Part shown: piece after piece, positions 46,321 through 54,613 of the stretch
Numbering within the stretch: position 1 is the first letter of the stretch
How the letters are laid out: every line of letters begins with the position of its first letter
Source of the DNA: an uncultured Flavobacteriaceae bacterium
GTDB lineage: Bacteria; Bacteroidota; Bacteroidia; Flavobacteriales; Flavobacteriaceae
Direction of reading: 5' to 3'
DNA: 61,771 nucleotides
NCBI GenBank assembly: GCA_905480425.1
Contig: CAJQQG010000060.1
Location: 1 to 61,771 of the forward strand
Made by a program: the position numbers and the translations under genes
Notes under the pieces: model-generated
The model's input: only the letters and a program-made list of their open reading frames with translations
Database searches by the model: none
Told to the model about the DNA's origin: nothing

Positions 46321-46842
46321 TTCTGCTTTAATTAATGCGGACACTTCACTAATTGTTCTTTGATCAGTTTTAATTGAAACATTTGCCTGATTATAAAAAT
46401 AACTTCGTTCAAACATATGCTTTCCTACAAAGTCTTGAAAATTTTTTAAAGATTTAAGATGTTTTAATAATGGGCGGCTGGATTGTGCCTCAAATAATCT
46501 TTTACTAAGTTCTAAAATAGATGTGTTTAAATAAATAGTTTTAGCATTTTGTACAGCATTAAGATATCGCATGGTGTCATAATAACATGGTGTCCCCCCT
46601 CCTATGGAAAGAATTAGAGATGAATTAGTATTCAGAACTTCTTCTAAATAATGACGTTCCATTTTTCTAAAATAAATCTCACCTTTAGTTTTAAAGATTG
46701 AATTAACTGATTTTTGTAATTGTTTTTCAATGTAATGATCTAAGTCACAATGCTTAACATTAATTTCTTTATTTAGTTGAGAAGCCACAGCACTCTTACC
46801 ACTTCCCATGTACCCCAATAATATGATTTTTTTTATTTTCAT
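46312..46842 (-). CDS. aroK: Shikimate kinase
   Basis: Phosphorylates shikimate at the 3-hydroxyl in the chorismate pathway. The 176-residue P-loop kinase has Walker A in GYMGSGKSAV (10-19), the substrate-binding DLDHYIE and RKMER segments, and GGGTPCY (Walker B-like glycine loop). The lid region is near SSRPLLK. It has its own promoter box at 46860-46867 and ends convergent with the phosphoribosyltransferase gene. Confidence 0.95.
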   Translation of the reverse strand: MKIKKIILLGYMGSGKSAVASQLNKEINVKHCDLDHYIEKQLQKSVNSIFKTKGEIYFRKMERHYLEEVLNTNSSLILSIGGGTPCYYDTMRYLNAVQNAKTIYLNTSILELSKRLFEAQSSRPLLKHLKSLKNFQDFVGKHMFERSYFYNQANVSIKTDQRTISEVSALIKAELA

Positions 46843-46859
46843 GATTTACAATACTCATG

Positions 46860-46867
46860 CAAATTTA
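46860..46867 (-). promoter_or_regulatory. -7 promoter box for aroK
   Basis: TAAATTTG on the minus strand fits TAnnTTTG and lies 18 bases before the aroK ATG. No TTG at -33 was found. Confidence 0.45.
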
Positions 46868-46901
46868 TATGAAATCAAGGGGATAAATTCATATTTGATA
46901 T

Positions 46902-46909
46902 TATATTTG
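46902..46909 (+). promoter_or_regulatory. -7 promoter box for the tRNA cluster
   Basis: TATATTTG fits TAnnTTTG. It lies 12 bases before the first tRNA, so the 5' precursor tail would be only about 5 bases. Confidence 0.5.
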
Positions 46910-46920
46910 CAGCCTCAAAA

Positions 46921-46993
46921 GATTCGGTAGCTCAGTTGGTAGAGCATCTCCCTTTTAAGGAGAGGGTCCTGGGTTCGAGCCCCAGCCGAATCA
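46921..46993 (+). tRNA. tRNA-Lys (TTT)
   Basis: A 73-base cloverleaf. Acceptor stem GATTCGG pairs with CCGAATC; the anticodon loop CTTTTAA places TTT at the reading position; the T loop GTTCGAGCC is standard. The discriminator is A, and CCA is not encoded. It is the first of three tRNAs in a row. Confidence 0.97.
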
Positions 46994-46999
46994 CTAACT

Positions 47000-47072
47000 G
47001 ACTTGGTAGCTCAGCTGGTAGAGCATCTCCCTTTTAAGGAGAGGGTCCTGGGTTCGAACCCCAGCCAAGTCA
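47000..47072 (+). tRNA. tRNA-Lys (TTT), second copy
   Basis: Almost identical to the copy just upstream in D, anticodon and T arms, with the same TTT anticodon. The acceptor stem differs (GACTTGG/CCAAGTC), with both strands changed so that pairing is kept. There are also single changes in the D and T loops. CCA is not encoded. Confidence 0.97.
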
Positions 47073-47081
47073 CTTAATCTA

Positions 47082-47165
47082 GCGCACGTGGCGGAATTGG
47101 TAGACGCGCCAGCTTGAGGGGCTGGTGGGAGCAATCCCGTGGAAGTTCGAGTCTTCTCGTGCGCA
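47082..47165 (+). tRNA. tRNA-Leu (GAG)
   Basis: An 84-base class II tRNA. Acceptor GCGCACG pairs with CGTGCGC; the anticodon loop CTTGAGG has GAG, reading CUC and CUU. A long variable arm (TGGGAGCAATCCCGT region) is present, as expected for leucine. CCA is not encoded. Its end is only 11 bases before a promoter box of the MerR gene. Confidence 0.96.
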
Positions 47166-47175
47166 CTTTTTTCCC

Positions 47176-47183
47176 TACATTTG
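47176..47183 (+). promoter_or_regulatory. -7 promoter box for the MerR/carotenoid genes
   Basis: TACATTTG fits TAnnTTTG. It lies 28 bases before the MerR ATG. The -33 region would fall inside the tRNA-Leu 3' end and shows no TTG. Confidence 0.45.
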
Positions 47184-47211
47184 TTTAAGCTTTTAAATGA
47201 ATTTATAGACA

Positions 47212-48135
47212 ATGAACAGCATAAAAAGCAGTTTTAGCATAAAAAATCTTGAAAATTTCTCAGGTATTAAAGCACACACTTTAAGAATATGGGAAAAAAG
47301 ATATAATTTACTTGAGCCTGAAAGAACAGAGACTAACATAAGACGCTACAGTCTTGATAATCTCAAAAAACTTTTAAATGTTACCTTACTTTATAACCAC
47401 GGTTTTAAAATTTCAAAAATTTCTAGCTTAAGCAACGAAGAAATATCCGATTCAGTTAGTAGTATTGCTTTAAAATCAAATTCAGAACAAATAGCTATTA
47501 ACACTTTTAAATTAGCTATGATTAATTTTGATTGTGAATTGTTTAATAAAAATTATGATGAAATTCTTTCACATCAAAACTTTGAATATATCTTCATGGA
47601 TGTATTTATGCCGCTAATGAAAGAGCTTGGTATTTTGTGGCAAACTGGAGCTATTTCTCCTACCCATGAGCATTTTATCACTAATTTAATTAAACAAAAA
47701 ATTCATATTCAAACGGAAAGAGTTCAACGAAATATTAATAAAAATACAGAATATCCTATTTTTGTTTTATTTCTTCCTGAAAATGAAATTCATGAACTTG
47801 GAATTCTTTATTTAAATTATTTAACATTATCGAAAGGATTCAGAACAATTTTATTAGGTCAATCGATACAAATCTCAAGTTTAGAAAACCTGTATACTTA
47901 TGGAAATTCTTTTAATTTTATGACATACTTAACGGTAGAGCCAAATAAAAAAGAAATTATGCCTTATTTAAAAAGTTTTAATGAAAAATTACTTTTAAAT
48001 ACCAATTCAAAATTAATTGTTTTTGGACCACAACAAATAGAAATAGATTTAAATAACTTACCCAATAAAATTGAATTATACCGATCTGTTGAAACGTTTA
48101 TAAATAATTATTTTGAAGAAAAAATGTATGCTTAA
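47212..48135 (+). CDS. MerR-family regulator with CarH-like B12-binding domain
   Basis: A 307-residue DNA-binding regulator. The N-terminal winged helix (about 7-75; FSIKNLENFSGIKAHTLRIWEKRY) is MerR-type. Residues about 95-175 form the helical cap: Trp143, Glu153 and His154 reproduce the W-x9-E-H motif that contacts the adenosyl group in CarH. Residues about 182-300 are the cobalamin fold; His194 in NEIHELG fits the lower ligand of the E/DxHxxG motif. CarH represses carotenoid genes in the dark and lets go when light breaks its adenosyl-B12 bond. The next genes are crtB and crtZ, so a light switch for carotenoids is the natural inference. Confidence 0.9.
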   Translation: MNSIKSSFSIKNLENFSGIKAHTLRIWEKRYNLLEPERTETNIRRYSLDNLKKLLNVTLLYNHGFKISKISSLSNEEISDSVSSIALKSNSEQIAINTFKLAMINFDCELFNKNYDEILSHQNFEYIFMDVFMPLMKELGILWQTGAISPTHEHFITNLIKQKIHIQTERVQRNINKNTEYPIFVLFLPENEIHELGILYLNYLTLSKGFRTILLGQSIQISSLENLYTYGNSFNFMTYLTVEPNKKEIMPYLKSFNEKLLLNTNSKLIVFGPQQIEIDLNNLPNKIELYRSVETFINNYFEEKMYA

Positions 48136-48188
48136 ACTTCAAGTAATTTAAATTGTCAGAGATTATTTAAATCAATTATGTGAATTTT

Positions 48189-49028
48189 ATGAAAAAATTA
48201 TTTGATACTGTAAGTCAAGATTGTAGCCGATTAGTCACCAATGCATATAGCACATCTTTTTCATTAGCTACGAAAATGCTTGATGCGTCAATTAGAAATC
48301 ACATTTATAATATCTATGGATTTGTTCGATTTGCAGATGAAATTGTTGACAGTTTTCATAATCATAATAAAAAATATTTATTAGACAATTTTGAAGCTGA
48401 TCTATTCACTAGCATTAAAGATAAAATAAGTCTGAATCCAATATTAAACTCTTTTCAACTTACAGTAAACACATTTAAAATCGATCATGATCTCATAAAG
48501 GCATTTATGAAAAGTATGAGGTTGGACCTAGAGAAGAGCACTTATAAAACACAAGCTGAATATGAAGAATATATCTATGGTTCTGCTGATGTTGTTGGAC
48601 TTATGTGTTTAAAGGTTTTTGTTAAAGGAGATGAAAAAAAATTTAATAACCTTAAAAAACCAGCTATGGCACTGGGTTCAGCTTTTCAAAAAGTTAACTT
48701 TTTACGTGACTTAAAAGATGATTTTCAGGAATTAGAACGAAATTATTTCCCTAATGTAGATTTTAATAATTTCAATGAAAGTTCGAAACTGTTAATCATT
48801 AATGAAATTGAAACTGACTTTGAAACATCCCTTACTGGAATTTTAAAACTACCCAAAGAAGCTCGTTTTGGAGTTTATACAGCCTATAAATATTATTATA
48901 AATTGTTAGATATATTGAAAAAAACACCATCAATAAATATTCAAAACACAAGAATTCGAGTTGCTAATTATCAAAAAATGATCGTTTTTGTTCGTTGTTA
49001 TTTAAGATATAAATTAAACTTAACTTAA
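48189..49028 (+). CDS. crtB: Phytoene synthase
   Basis: Condenses two geranylgeranyl diphosphates to phytoene, the first carotenoid. The 279-residue protein has the two Asp-rich motifs: FADEIVD (Asp50 to Asp54) and NFLRDLKDDF. The squalene synthase family is related, but position next to crtZ supports CrtB. The ATG at 48189 is preferred to a GTG at 48180, since MKKLFDTVSQDCS matches family starts; an ATG at 48178 is followed at once by TGA. It is 53 bases after the MerR gene and 10 before crtZ. No phytoene desaturase (crtI) lies nearby. Confidence 0.93.
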   Translation: MKKLFDTVSQDCSRLVTNAYSTSFSLATKMLDASIRNHIYNIYGFVRFADEIVDSFHNHNKKYLLDNFEADLFTSIKDKISLNPILNSFQLTVNTFKIDHDLIKAFMKSMRLDLEKSTYKTQAEYEEYIYGSADVVGLMCLKVFVKGDEKKFNNLKKPAMALGSAFQKVNFLRDLKDDFQELERNYFPNVDFNNFNESSKLLIINEIETDFETSLTGILKLPKEARFGVYTAYKYYYKLLDILKKTPSINIQNTRIRVANYQKMIVFVRCYLRYKLNLT

Positions 49029-49038
49029 TCTATTGCTC

Positions 49039-49482
49039 ATGATATTACTTTGGATAGTCGTTCTTTTTACTACTTTTTGTTTTATGGAATTTATGGCTTG
49101 GTTTTCTCATAAATACATCATGCATGGCTTTCTGTGGTCACTTCATAAAGATCACCATATTAAGAATCACAAGTCATGGTTTGAACGAAATGATTTATTT
49201 TTTATTTTTTATGCACTTGTTAGCTCTGGTTTTGTTGTGCTATGGGGAGAAGCCGGGTTTTGGCCAGGATTACCGATAGCTATTGGGATTTTTCTCTATG
49301 GTCTTTCTTATTTTGTAGTACATGATATTTTTATTCATCAACGTTTTAAGCTTTTTAGAAATATTGAAAATAAATATGCAAAAGGAATTAGAAGAGCACA
49401 CAAAATTCACCATAAAAACATCAATAAAGGTGAAGGCGAATGCTTTGGAATGCTTTGGGTACCAATTAAGTATTTTAAATAA
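49039..49482 (+). CDS. crtZ: Beta-carotene hydroxylase
   Basis: A 147-residue membrane di-iron hydroxylase that adds 3-hydroxyls to beta-ionone rings, giving zeaxanthin. Four histidine clusters are visible: HKYIMHG, HKDHH, HDIFIHQR and RRAHKIHHKN, typical of the fatty acid hydroxylase/CrtZ family, with hydrophobic segments between them. An in-frame TTG at 49033 precedes the ATG at 49039. It ends directly against the convergent surA-like gene without any gap. Zeaxanthin is the common flavobacterial yellow pigment, so function in this pathway is likely. Confidence 0.93.
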   Translation: MILLWIVVLFTTFCFMEFMAWFSHKYIMHGFLWSLHKDHHIKNHKSWFERNDLFFIFYALVSSGFVVLWGEAGFWPGLPIAIGIFLYGLSYFVVHDIFIHQRFKLFRNIENKYAKGIRRAHKIHHKNINKGEGECFGMLWVPIKYFK

Positions 49483-50847
49483 TTAATTTTTTATCCACTT
49501 ATTTTTAAATTCACAAAGTTTGCTCTCTCTATTAACATTAACATAAGTACTTTCAATTTTGTCAATCATCCAATCCTGAATTATATTTAATTGTTTTTGT
49601 TTTAGAGCTAATGATTTAATTCGAGAATAATCTTTAGAATAGTCGGCTATATGTTCATCAAATCGATTGCTTACTTTTAATATTTTATACTTTTTCAATC
49701 CAGAACGGTCTTCCTCCATAATAGGAGAGGAAATTGATTGGTCTTTTAAATTTCTGATTTGACTATATAAGGTGGGATCAAGATTAGTTAATTCAAAACG
49801 TGTATCCCCTGTTTGAGGATTAATCAAAACACCTCCATTATATTTTGTTTCCTTTTCACCGGAAAATTGAAGGGCAGCATCTTTAAAGGTTAATTCATCT
49901 TCTATAATGCGCTTTTTAATTAAATCTAATTTATTTTTAGCTTCAAGTAATTGTAAGGGCTCAATTTTTGGTGTTAAAAGAATATGACGGACATCTACCT
50001 CTTGACCGCGTATTTTGTCAACTTTCAATATATGCCAACCGAAATCAGATTTGAAAGGCTCTGAAATTTCACCTTCTTCTAAACTAAATGCTTCATCTCG
50101 AAATTCTTTTACCATTTGAGGGCGTTTACGATGAAGCGTGTACTTACCACCTGTTGAACGTGAACCTGGATCTTGAGAATATAAAATAGCTTTGGAAGCA
50201 AAACTAGAACCACGTTCTAAAATATCCTCTCTAAAAGTCTCAAGTTGATTAATAATACGTTTTTTTTCATTTTCACTTACTTCTGGTTCAATAACAATTT
50301 GGGAGATTTCAAGTTCCGTTCCAAAAGTAGGCAACTCATTAGGGGGAATAGACTCAAAAAAAAATCTTACTTCTTCAGGAGTAACTTCTACATCTTCAAT
50401 GATTTGACTCTGCATCATAGACGATAGTTTTTGAGTTTTATTTATTTCAAAAATTTCTTGTCTAAAAATAGCCTCGTCTTCCTTATTGTAAAATTCTAAT
50501 ACCTTTTCTATAGATCCTAATTGACGTGTAAAATTGTCAATAATTTGATCTACAGTACTATAAATTTCTTCTACACTGACTTCTAAACTATCTTGAATTG
50601 CATGGTGCGCATATAATTTATCTTCCATCAATTTACCTAATAATTGACACCTAGAAATACCCTTAGTATTGACACCCTGTGACTCCATTTCCACTAAAGT
50701 TTTATCAATGTCAGAATCTAAAATAACATAATCACCTATTACTGCTGAAACACCATCAATTTTAATTCGGCTAGATTTATCTAAATCTTGAGCTGAGAGA
50801 ATGGTAATAAAACACCCAAATAGATATAAAAAACTAATAAACTTCAT
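49483..50847 (-). CDS. surA: SurA-type periplasmic chaperone/peptidyl-prolyl isomerase
   Basis: A 454-residue periplasmic protein that chaperones outer membrane proteins. The signal peptide ends at ILSAQ (about residue 19). The SurA N-terminal domain (about 22-155) is followed by two parvulin domains (about 170-275 and 280-390): TELEISQIVIEP starts the first and EVDVRHILLTPKIE the second, with GSRSTGGKYTLHRK and GWHILKVDKIRG in the first. The ATG at 50847 gives a proper signal peptide and overlaps the upstream gene by 14 bases. In-frame TTG (50889) and ATG (50868) codons add non-signal residues. Confidence 0.92.
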   Translation of the reverse strand: MKFISFLYLFGCFITILSAQDLDKSSRIKIDGVSAVIGDYVILDSDIDKTLVEMESQGVNTKGISRCQLLGKLMEDKLYAHHAIQDSLEVSVEEIYSTVDQIIDNFTRQLGSIEKVLEFYNKEDEAIFRQEIFEINKTQKLSSMMQSQIIEDVEVTPEEVRFFFESIPPNELPTFGTELEISQIVIEPEVSENEKKRIINQLETFREDILERGSSFASKAILYSQDPGSRSTGGKYTLHRKRPQMVKEFRDEAFSLEEGEISEPFKSDFGWHILKVDKIRGQEVDVRHILLTPKIEPLQLLEAKNKLDLIKKRIIEDELTFKDAALQFSGEKETKYNGGVLINPQTGDTRFELTNLDPTLYSQIRNLKDQSISSPIMEEDRSGLKKYKILKVSNRFDEHIADYSKDYSRIKSLALKQKQLNIIQDWMIDKIESTYVNVNRESKLCEFKNKWIKN

Positions 50848-51775
50848 AGAACTTTGACTTAATTGCATCTTGTAAAATATCTTTTTCAAATTTTTTGTTA
50901 AATTTTAATTTACGCTTGTTTAATATTATATTTTTGATGGTAGGATAAATAAAATCTCGAGGTGGAATATCTCCCTTTTTAAGATAATTATTTATATAAA
51001 ACAAATATACCCCCATTGTATCTTGAATTTCAAAGAATTGTGATTTTTTTATATATCGTTCTAAATTAGTTGCATTTAAAAATTTAATTTTAGAAAGTAG
51101 ATCGATTTTATTAAGCCAAACACTATCCGAAAAAATATGATCTCTGAATTGAAATGAAAGAGAATCAAGAAAGTGCTTATCCTCATTATTGAAACGTTGA
51201 AAACTTCTTCGTATTTTATTTTCATCAACATTGTCATGCGGAAACTCAATATAACGAACTTGGTAAAGTGGAGCATTAAGTTTAAAAATACTTTTATTTA
51301 AAAACATAAAAGAATCTATTTCCTTAATAGAAATAAGAGTGTCTAAAGATTCATTTACAATTGATTGCTTATAGGTTATAGAAAATAATTCTGCTTCATA
51401 TTGTTTAACAAGTTTCTGTAACATTTTGATTTTATCATTATCTAAATTAAGAGCAGCTTGTTGCAAAATAATTTGTTTACTTGCCCAATCATCAATAAAA
51501 TTTCTGACTTTTAAAATACTATCTTCCTTGTTTTTAAAATTCAAAATATTTTTCTCTATATCTTCACGGTAGAGATAGATTGATCCTACACGTGCAAATG
51601 CTTTTTCATTATTAAGCGAAATAGTTTCACATGAAACAAAAAACAAAGGTGTTAAAAGGTATATGAGTCTTCGGATCAGTCTAGATTTAACGTATAAAAA
51701 AAATATTATTGCTTTGTTATTAACAATTAGAGATTTAATTCTTAATAAAGTTTGTAAAATATTGATTTTGAGCAT
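50834..51775 (-). CDS. Degenerate SurA/PrsA-like lipoprotein
   Basis: A 313-residue protein resembling the short peptidyl-prolyl isomerase-like lipoprotein that accompanies SurA in flavobacteria. A lipobox-like FFVSC (Cys49) lies after a hydrophobic stretch. About 60-175 resembles a SurA N-terminal domain (VGSIYLYREDIEKNILNF); the following parvulin-like part lacks an obvious catalytic motif. The only ATG (51775) places 48 residues before the cysteine, long for a lipoprotein signal, so the true start may be a non-ATG codon further in. It overlaps surA by 14 bases and is co-transcribed with it. Confidence 0.8.
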   Translation of the reverse strand: MLKINILQTLLRIKSLIVNNKAIIFFLYVKSRLIRRLIYLLTPLFFVSCETISLNNEKAFARVGSIYLYREDIEKNILNFKNKEDSILKVRNFIDDWASKQIILQQAALNLDNDKIKMLQKLVKQYEAELFSITYKQSIVNESLDTLISIKEIDSFMFLNKSIFKLNAPLYQVRYIEFPHDNVDENKIRRSFQRFNNEDKHFLDSLSFQFRDHIFSDSVWLNKIDLLSKIKFLNATNLERYIKKSQFFEIQDTMGVYLFYINNYLKKGDIPPRDFIYPTIKNIILNKRKLKFNKKFEKDILQDAIKSKFYEVY

Positions 51776-51817
51776 ATTAAAATGTTAAAAAAATTTTAAT
51801 TTTACGTATAATAATTG

Positions 51818-51825
51818 TAAATTTG
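51818..51825 (+). promoter_or_regulatory. -7 promoter box for the small secreted protein gene
   Basis: TAAATTTG fits TAnnTTTG. It lies 17 bases before the TTG start at 51843 and supports that start. Confidence 0.45.
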
Positions 51826-51842
51826 GTATAAATTTAAAAACA

Positions 51843-52169
51843 TTGATTAAAAAACTACTTGTTTTTTTTATTTTACTTTATTCAGATGCATTATTTTCTA
51901 TTCCGTCTATAGAATCTGATTATCATAGAATTGAAATGTCTCAAGAGAAAGCCGTTGTTGTTTTTCGTGATGGCAACTTATACTTCAGAGGCTTCACTGG
52001 ACAAGGTAGCTTTCAGATTTATTCAATCATAGGAAATAAGATTTCAGAAATGAATGTGCAAAATTTCTCGCAATTCCAATTTAATACTTCCTTTAAAACG
52101 GGCAATATGTATATTATTCGTGTTGTCATTAAAGGAAAGGCAAGAACATTTAAAATAATAGCTTCATAA
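51843..52169 (+). CDS. Small secreted protein resembling a lone T9SS sorting domain
   Basis: A 108-residue protein starting at TTG; the in-frame region shows no ATG and a promoter box lies 17 bases upstream. The first 20 residues are a signal peptide (IKKLLVFFILLYSDALFS). The remainder is beta-rich, and its second half (SFQIYSIIGNKISEMNV, then FKTGNMYIIRVVIKGKARTFKII) has the rhythm of type IX secretion C-terminal domains: IYS.IG..., then GMY.v.v......KI. No cargo domain is attached. I do not recognise the gene; whether it is a T9SS substrate or a free domain is unknown. It is convergent with guaB, with only 2 bases between. Confidence 0.75.
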   Translation: MIKKLLVFFILLYSDALFSIPSIESDYHRIEMSQEKAVVVFRDGNLYFRGFTGQGSFQIYSIIGNKISEMNVQNFSQFQFNTSFKTGNMYIIRVVIKGKARTFKIIAS

Positions 52170-52171
52170 AT

Positions 52172-53638
52172 TTAAGGGCTATAATTTGGAGACTCTTTAG
52201 TTACACTTATATTATGCGGATGGCTTTCACGCATTCCTGCGGAAGTAATAGTCACGAATTGACCAGTTTCTTTTAGTGTTTTAATATCCCTTGAACCACA
52301 ATAACCCATTCCTGCTCTTAAACCTCCGATAAACTGGTGAATGCATTCTTCTAGATCACCCTTATAAGGTACTCTACCTACAATACCCTCAGGAACTAGT
52401 TTTTTTAAGTCATCTTCAACATCTTGAAAATAACGATCCTTACTTCCCATTTTCATCGCTTCAACAGAGCCCATTCCTCTATAAATTTTGTATTTTCTAC
52501 CTTCAAATATAACGGTTTCTCCCGGTGATTCTTTCGTTCCAGCTAGTAGTGACCCTAACATAACTGAATCAGCTCCAGCAGCGATAGCTTTGGGAATATC
52601 ACCTGTATATCTAATTCCACCATCTGCAATTATTGGAATCCCTGTTCCCTTAAGTGCTTTCCGCACCTCAATGATAGCAGATAGTTGAGGATACCCAACT
52701 CCCGCAATAACACGAGTTGTGCAAATTGATCCTGGACCAATACCTACCTTAACAGCATCTGCACCAATGTCTGCTAAATATTTAGCTGCTTTACCTGTAG
52801 CTATATTACCAACTACAACATCAAGTAAATTAAATTTTTCTTTTACTTTTTTAACAACATCCGCAACTCCTCTTGTGTGTCCGTGAGCTGTGTCAATTAC
52901 AATGGCGTCAACTCCAGCTTCATTTAGTGCTTCAACACGATCTAAGACATCAGGGGTAACACCCACTGCAGCAGCAACCCTTAGTCGACCAAATTTATCT
53001 TTATTAGAATTAGGTTTTGTAGTGTGTTTTGTGATATCACGAAATGTAATTAAACCAACCAGTATATTGTCACTAGATACTACAGGAAGTTTTTCGATTT
53101 TATGTTCTTGCAATATTAATTCTGCATCTTTTAAAGAAGTTCCTTCTTTTGCGGTTATTAAATTTTGTGATGTCATCACTTCTTTAATAGGTCGCATATT
53201 GTTTTTTTCAAAGCGTAAGTCACGATTTGTAACAATTCCTAACAATTTATTATCATCATCAACAACAGGAATACCTCCAATTTTGTAACGTTGCATATTA
53301 ATATTAGCATCCGATACAATTGCAGTAATAGGAAGTGTTACAGGATCTATAATCATTCCAGATTCTGATCGCTTTACAGCTCTAACTTTAGCTGCCTGCT
53401 CTTGTATTGTCATGTTTTTGTGCAAGACTCCAATACCCCCCTCACTAGCCATAGCTATTGCCATTCTACTCTCAGTAACAGTATCCATAGCGGCAGATAT
53501 AATAGGGATATTCAAAGGAATATTTCTGCTGAATTTTGATTTGATAGATACTTCACGAGGTAATGTGTCTGAATAGCTAGGAACTAATAAAACATCATCA
53601 TAGGTGAGGCCTTGTCCGATAAATTTAATGAAAGTCAT
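52172..53638 (-). CDS. guaB: IMP dehydrogenase
   Basis: Oxidises IMP to XMP with NAD+, the committed step of GTP synthesis. The 488-residue TIM barrel starts with [14 protein letters not shown], has two CBS domains inserted (about 92-200), and the catalytic cysteine in [15 protein letters not shown]. The IMP-binding [14 protein letters not shown] and flap segment ([10 protein letters not shown], then [11 protein letters not shown]) are complete. The ATG at 53638 is preferred to a TTG two codons upstream. A TATATTTG box precedes it at 53667-53674. Confidence 0.97.
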   Translation of the reverse strand: MTFIKFIGQGLTYDDVLLVPSYSDTLPREVSIKSKFSRNIPLNIPIISAAMDTVTESRMAIAMASEGGIGVLHKNMTIQEQAAKVRAVKRSESGMIIDPVTLPITAIVSDANINMQRYKIGGIPVVDDDNKLLGIVTNRDLRFEKNNMRPIKEVMTSQNLITAKEGTSLKDAELILQEHKIEKLPVVSSDNILVGLITFRDITKHTTKPNSNKDKFGRLRVAAAVGVTPDVLDRVEALNEAGVDAIVIDTAHGHTRGVADVVKKVKEKFNLLDVVVGNIATGKAAKYLADIGADAVKVGIGPGSICTTRVIAGVGYPQLSAIIEVRKALKGTGIPIIADGGIRYTGDIPKAIAAGADSVMLGSLLAGTKESPGETVIFEGRKYKIYRGMGSVEAMKMGSKDRYFQDVEDDLKKLVPEGIVGRVPYKGDLEECIHQFIGGLRAGMGYCGSRDIKTLKETGQFVTITSAGMRESHPHNISVTKESPNYSP

Positions 53639-53666
53639 AAGCAACTAATCTTAAATTAATTGCAAA

Positions 53667-53674
53667 CAAATATA
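53667..53674 (-). promoter_or_regulatory. -7 promoter box for guaB
   Basis: TATATTTG on the minus strand fits TAnnTTTG and lies 29 bases before the guaB ATG. No clear -33 element. Confidence 0.5.
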
Positions 53675-53734
53675 GGGATTAAATATCCTTTGTCATTAAT
53701 CTATCTGAATTTAATTAAAAAAAGAGAGGATATA

Positions 53735-54604
53735 TTATTGGGTTAAAATTTTCTGAGAAAAATTATAAGAACTCTCAAACGAAAATAAATCTAAATTTTT
53801 TGGGAGTAATTTACGTGAAGTAAAAAAAGAAATTAATTTCTCTGAAGGCATATTCCCCACCAATTTATCTTGTGCCATGGGACATCCTCCCATTCCTTTT
53901 ATAGTTCCATCAAAGCGTAAACATCCTGCAGAAAACGCTGCATTTACTTTTTCATACCAAAAATCAGGATGGGTATGAAAATGTGCTCCAAATGTAATGG
54001 CTGGATAACAAGGTATAATGGTTGAATATAATTTAATTATATCAGAGGGAATAGCCGTTCCTATAGTATCTGATATGGAAATTATTGAAATTCCCATTAC
54101 TACCATTTTAGAAACCCATTCTGCAATAATATCAGCGTTCCAAGGATCTCCATATGGATTTCCAAAACCCATAGATAAATAAACAACTATTTCCTTATTA
54201 TGATTTGAAGCAATATCAGATATTCTTTTCAAGATTATGAGAGACTCTGAAATCGTTTTTCCTGTGTTACGAACTTGAAAATTCTCAGAAATGGAAAAGG
54301 GATAGCCTAAATATGATATTTCCTCATGCTTTATTGCCTCTAACGCTCCTCGCTCATTAGCAACAATTGTCAATAATTTTGTAGGAGTATTTGAAATATC
54401 TAAGCTTTTAATGACTTTAGCAGTGTCTGACATTTGGGGTATTGCCTTTGGAGAAACAAAGCTGCCGCAATCTAACGTGTGAAATCCAACCTTAAGTAGG
54501 CTTTGATAATATGCGATTTTGTCAGATGTGTTAACCCATCTTGAAAACCCTTGTAGAGCATCTCTAGGGCATTCAACTAATGTAATGGATTGATGAGCAG
54601 TCAT
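53735..54604 (-). CDS. mvaB: Hydroxymethylglutaryl-CoA lyase
   Basis: Splits HMG-CoA to acetoacetate and acetyl-CoA in leucine breakdown. The 289-residue TIM barrel carries VECPRDALQG (catalytic Arg and metal Asp), the metal-binding GAHFHTHPD and the cysteine loop GMGGCPMAQDK with the conserved active-site Cys. The cysteine loop distinguishes it from isopropylmalate synthases. No other leucine-degradation gene is adjacent; a LysE exporter precedes it by 9 bases on the same strand. Confidence 0.93.
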   Translation of the reverse strand: MTAHQSITLVECPRDALQGFSRWVNTSDKIAYYQSLLKVGFHTLDCGSFVSPKAIPQMSDTAKVIKSLDISNTPTKLLTIVANERGALEAIKHEEISYLGYPFSISENFQVRNTGKTISESLIILKRISDIASNHNKEIVVYLSMGFGNPYGDPWNADIIAEWVSKMVVMGISIISISDTIGTAIPSDIIKLYSTIIPCYPAITFGAHFHTHPDFWYEKVNAAFSAGCLRFDGTIKGMGGCPMAQDKLVGNMPSEKLISFFTSRKLLPKNLDLFSFESSYNFSQKILTQ

Positions 54605-54613
54605 ATTGAAGTT

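Noticed and set aside
46994-47212. A 72-codon minus-strand frame across the tRNA genes
   Set aside because: It is antisense to tRNA-Lys and tRNA-Leu. This type of frame is a well-known false gene call.
48178-48183. ATG at 48178 as the crtB start
   Set aside because: It is followed at once by TGA. The family-like start is ATG 48189.
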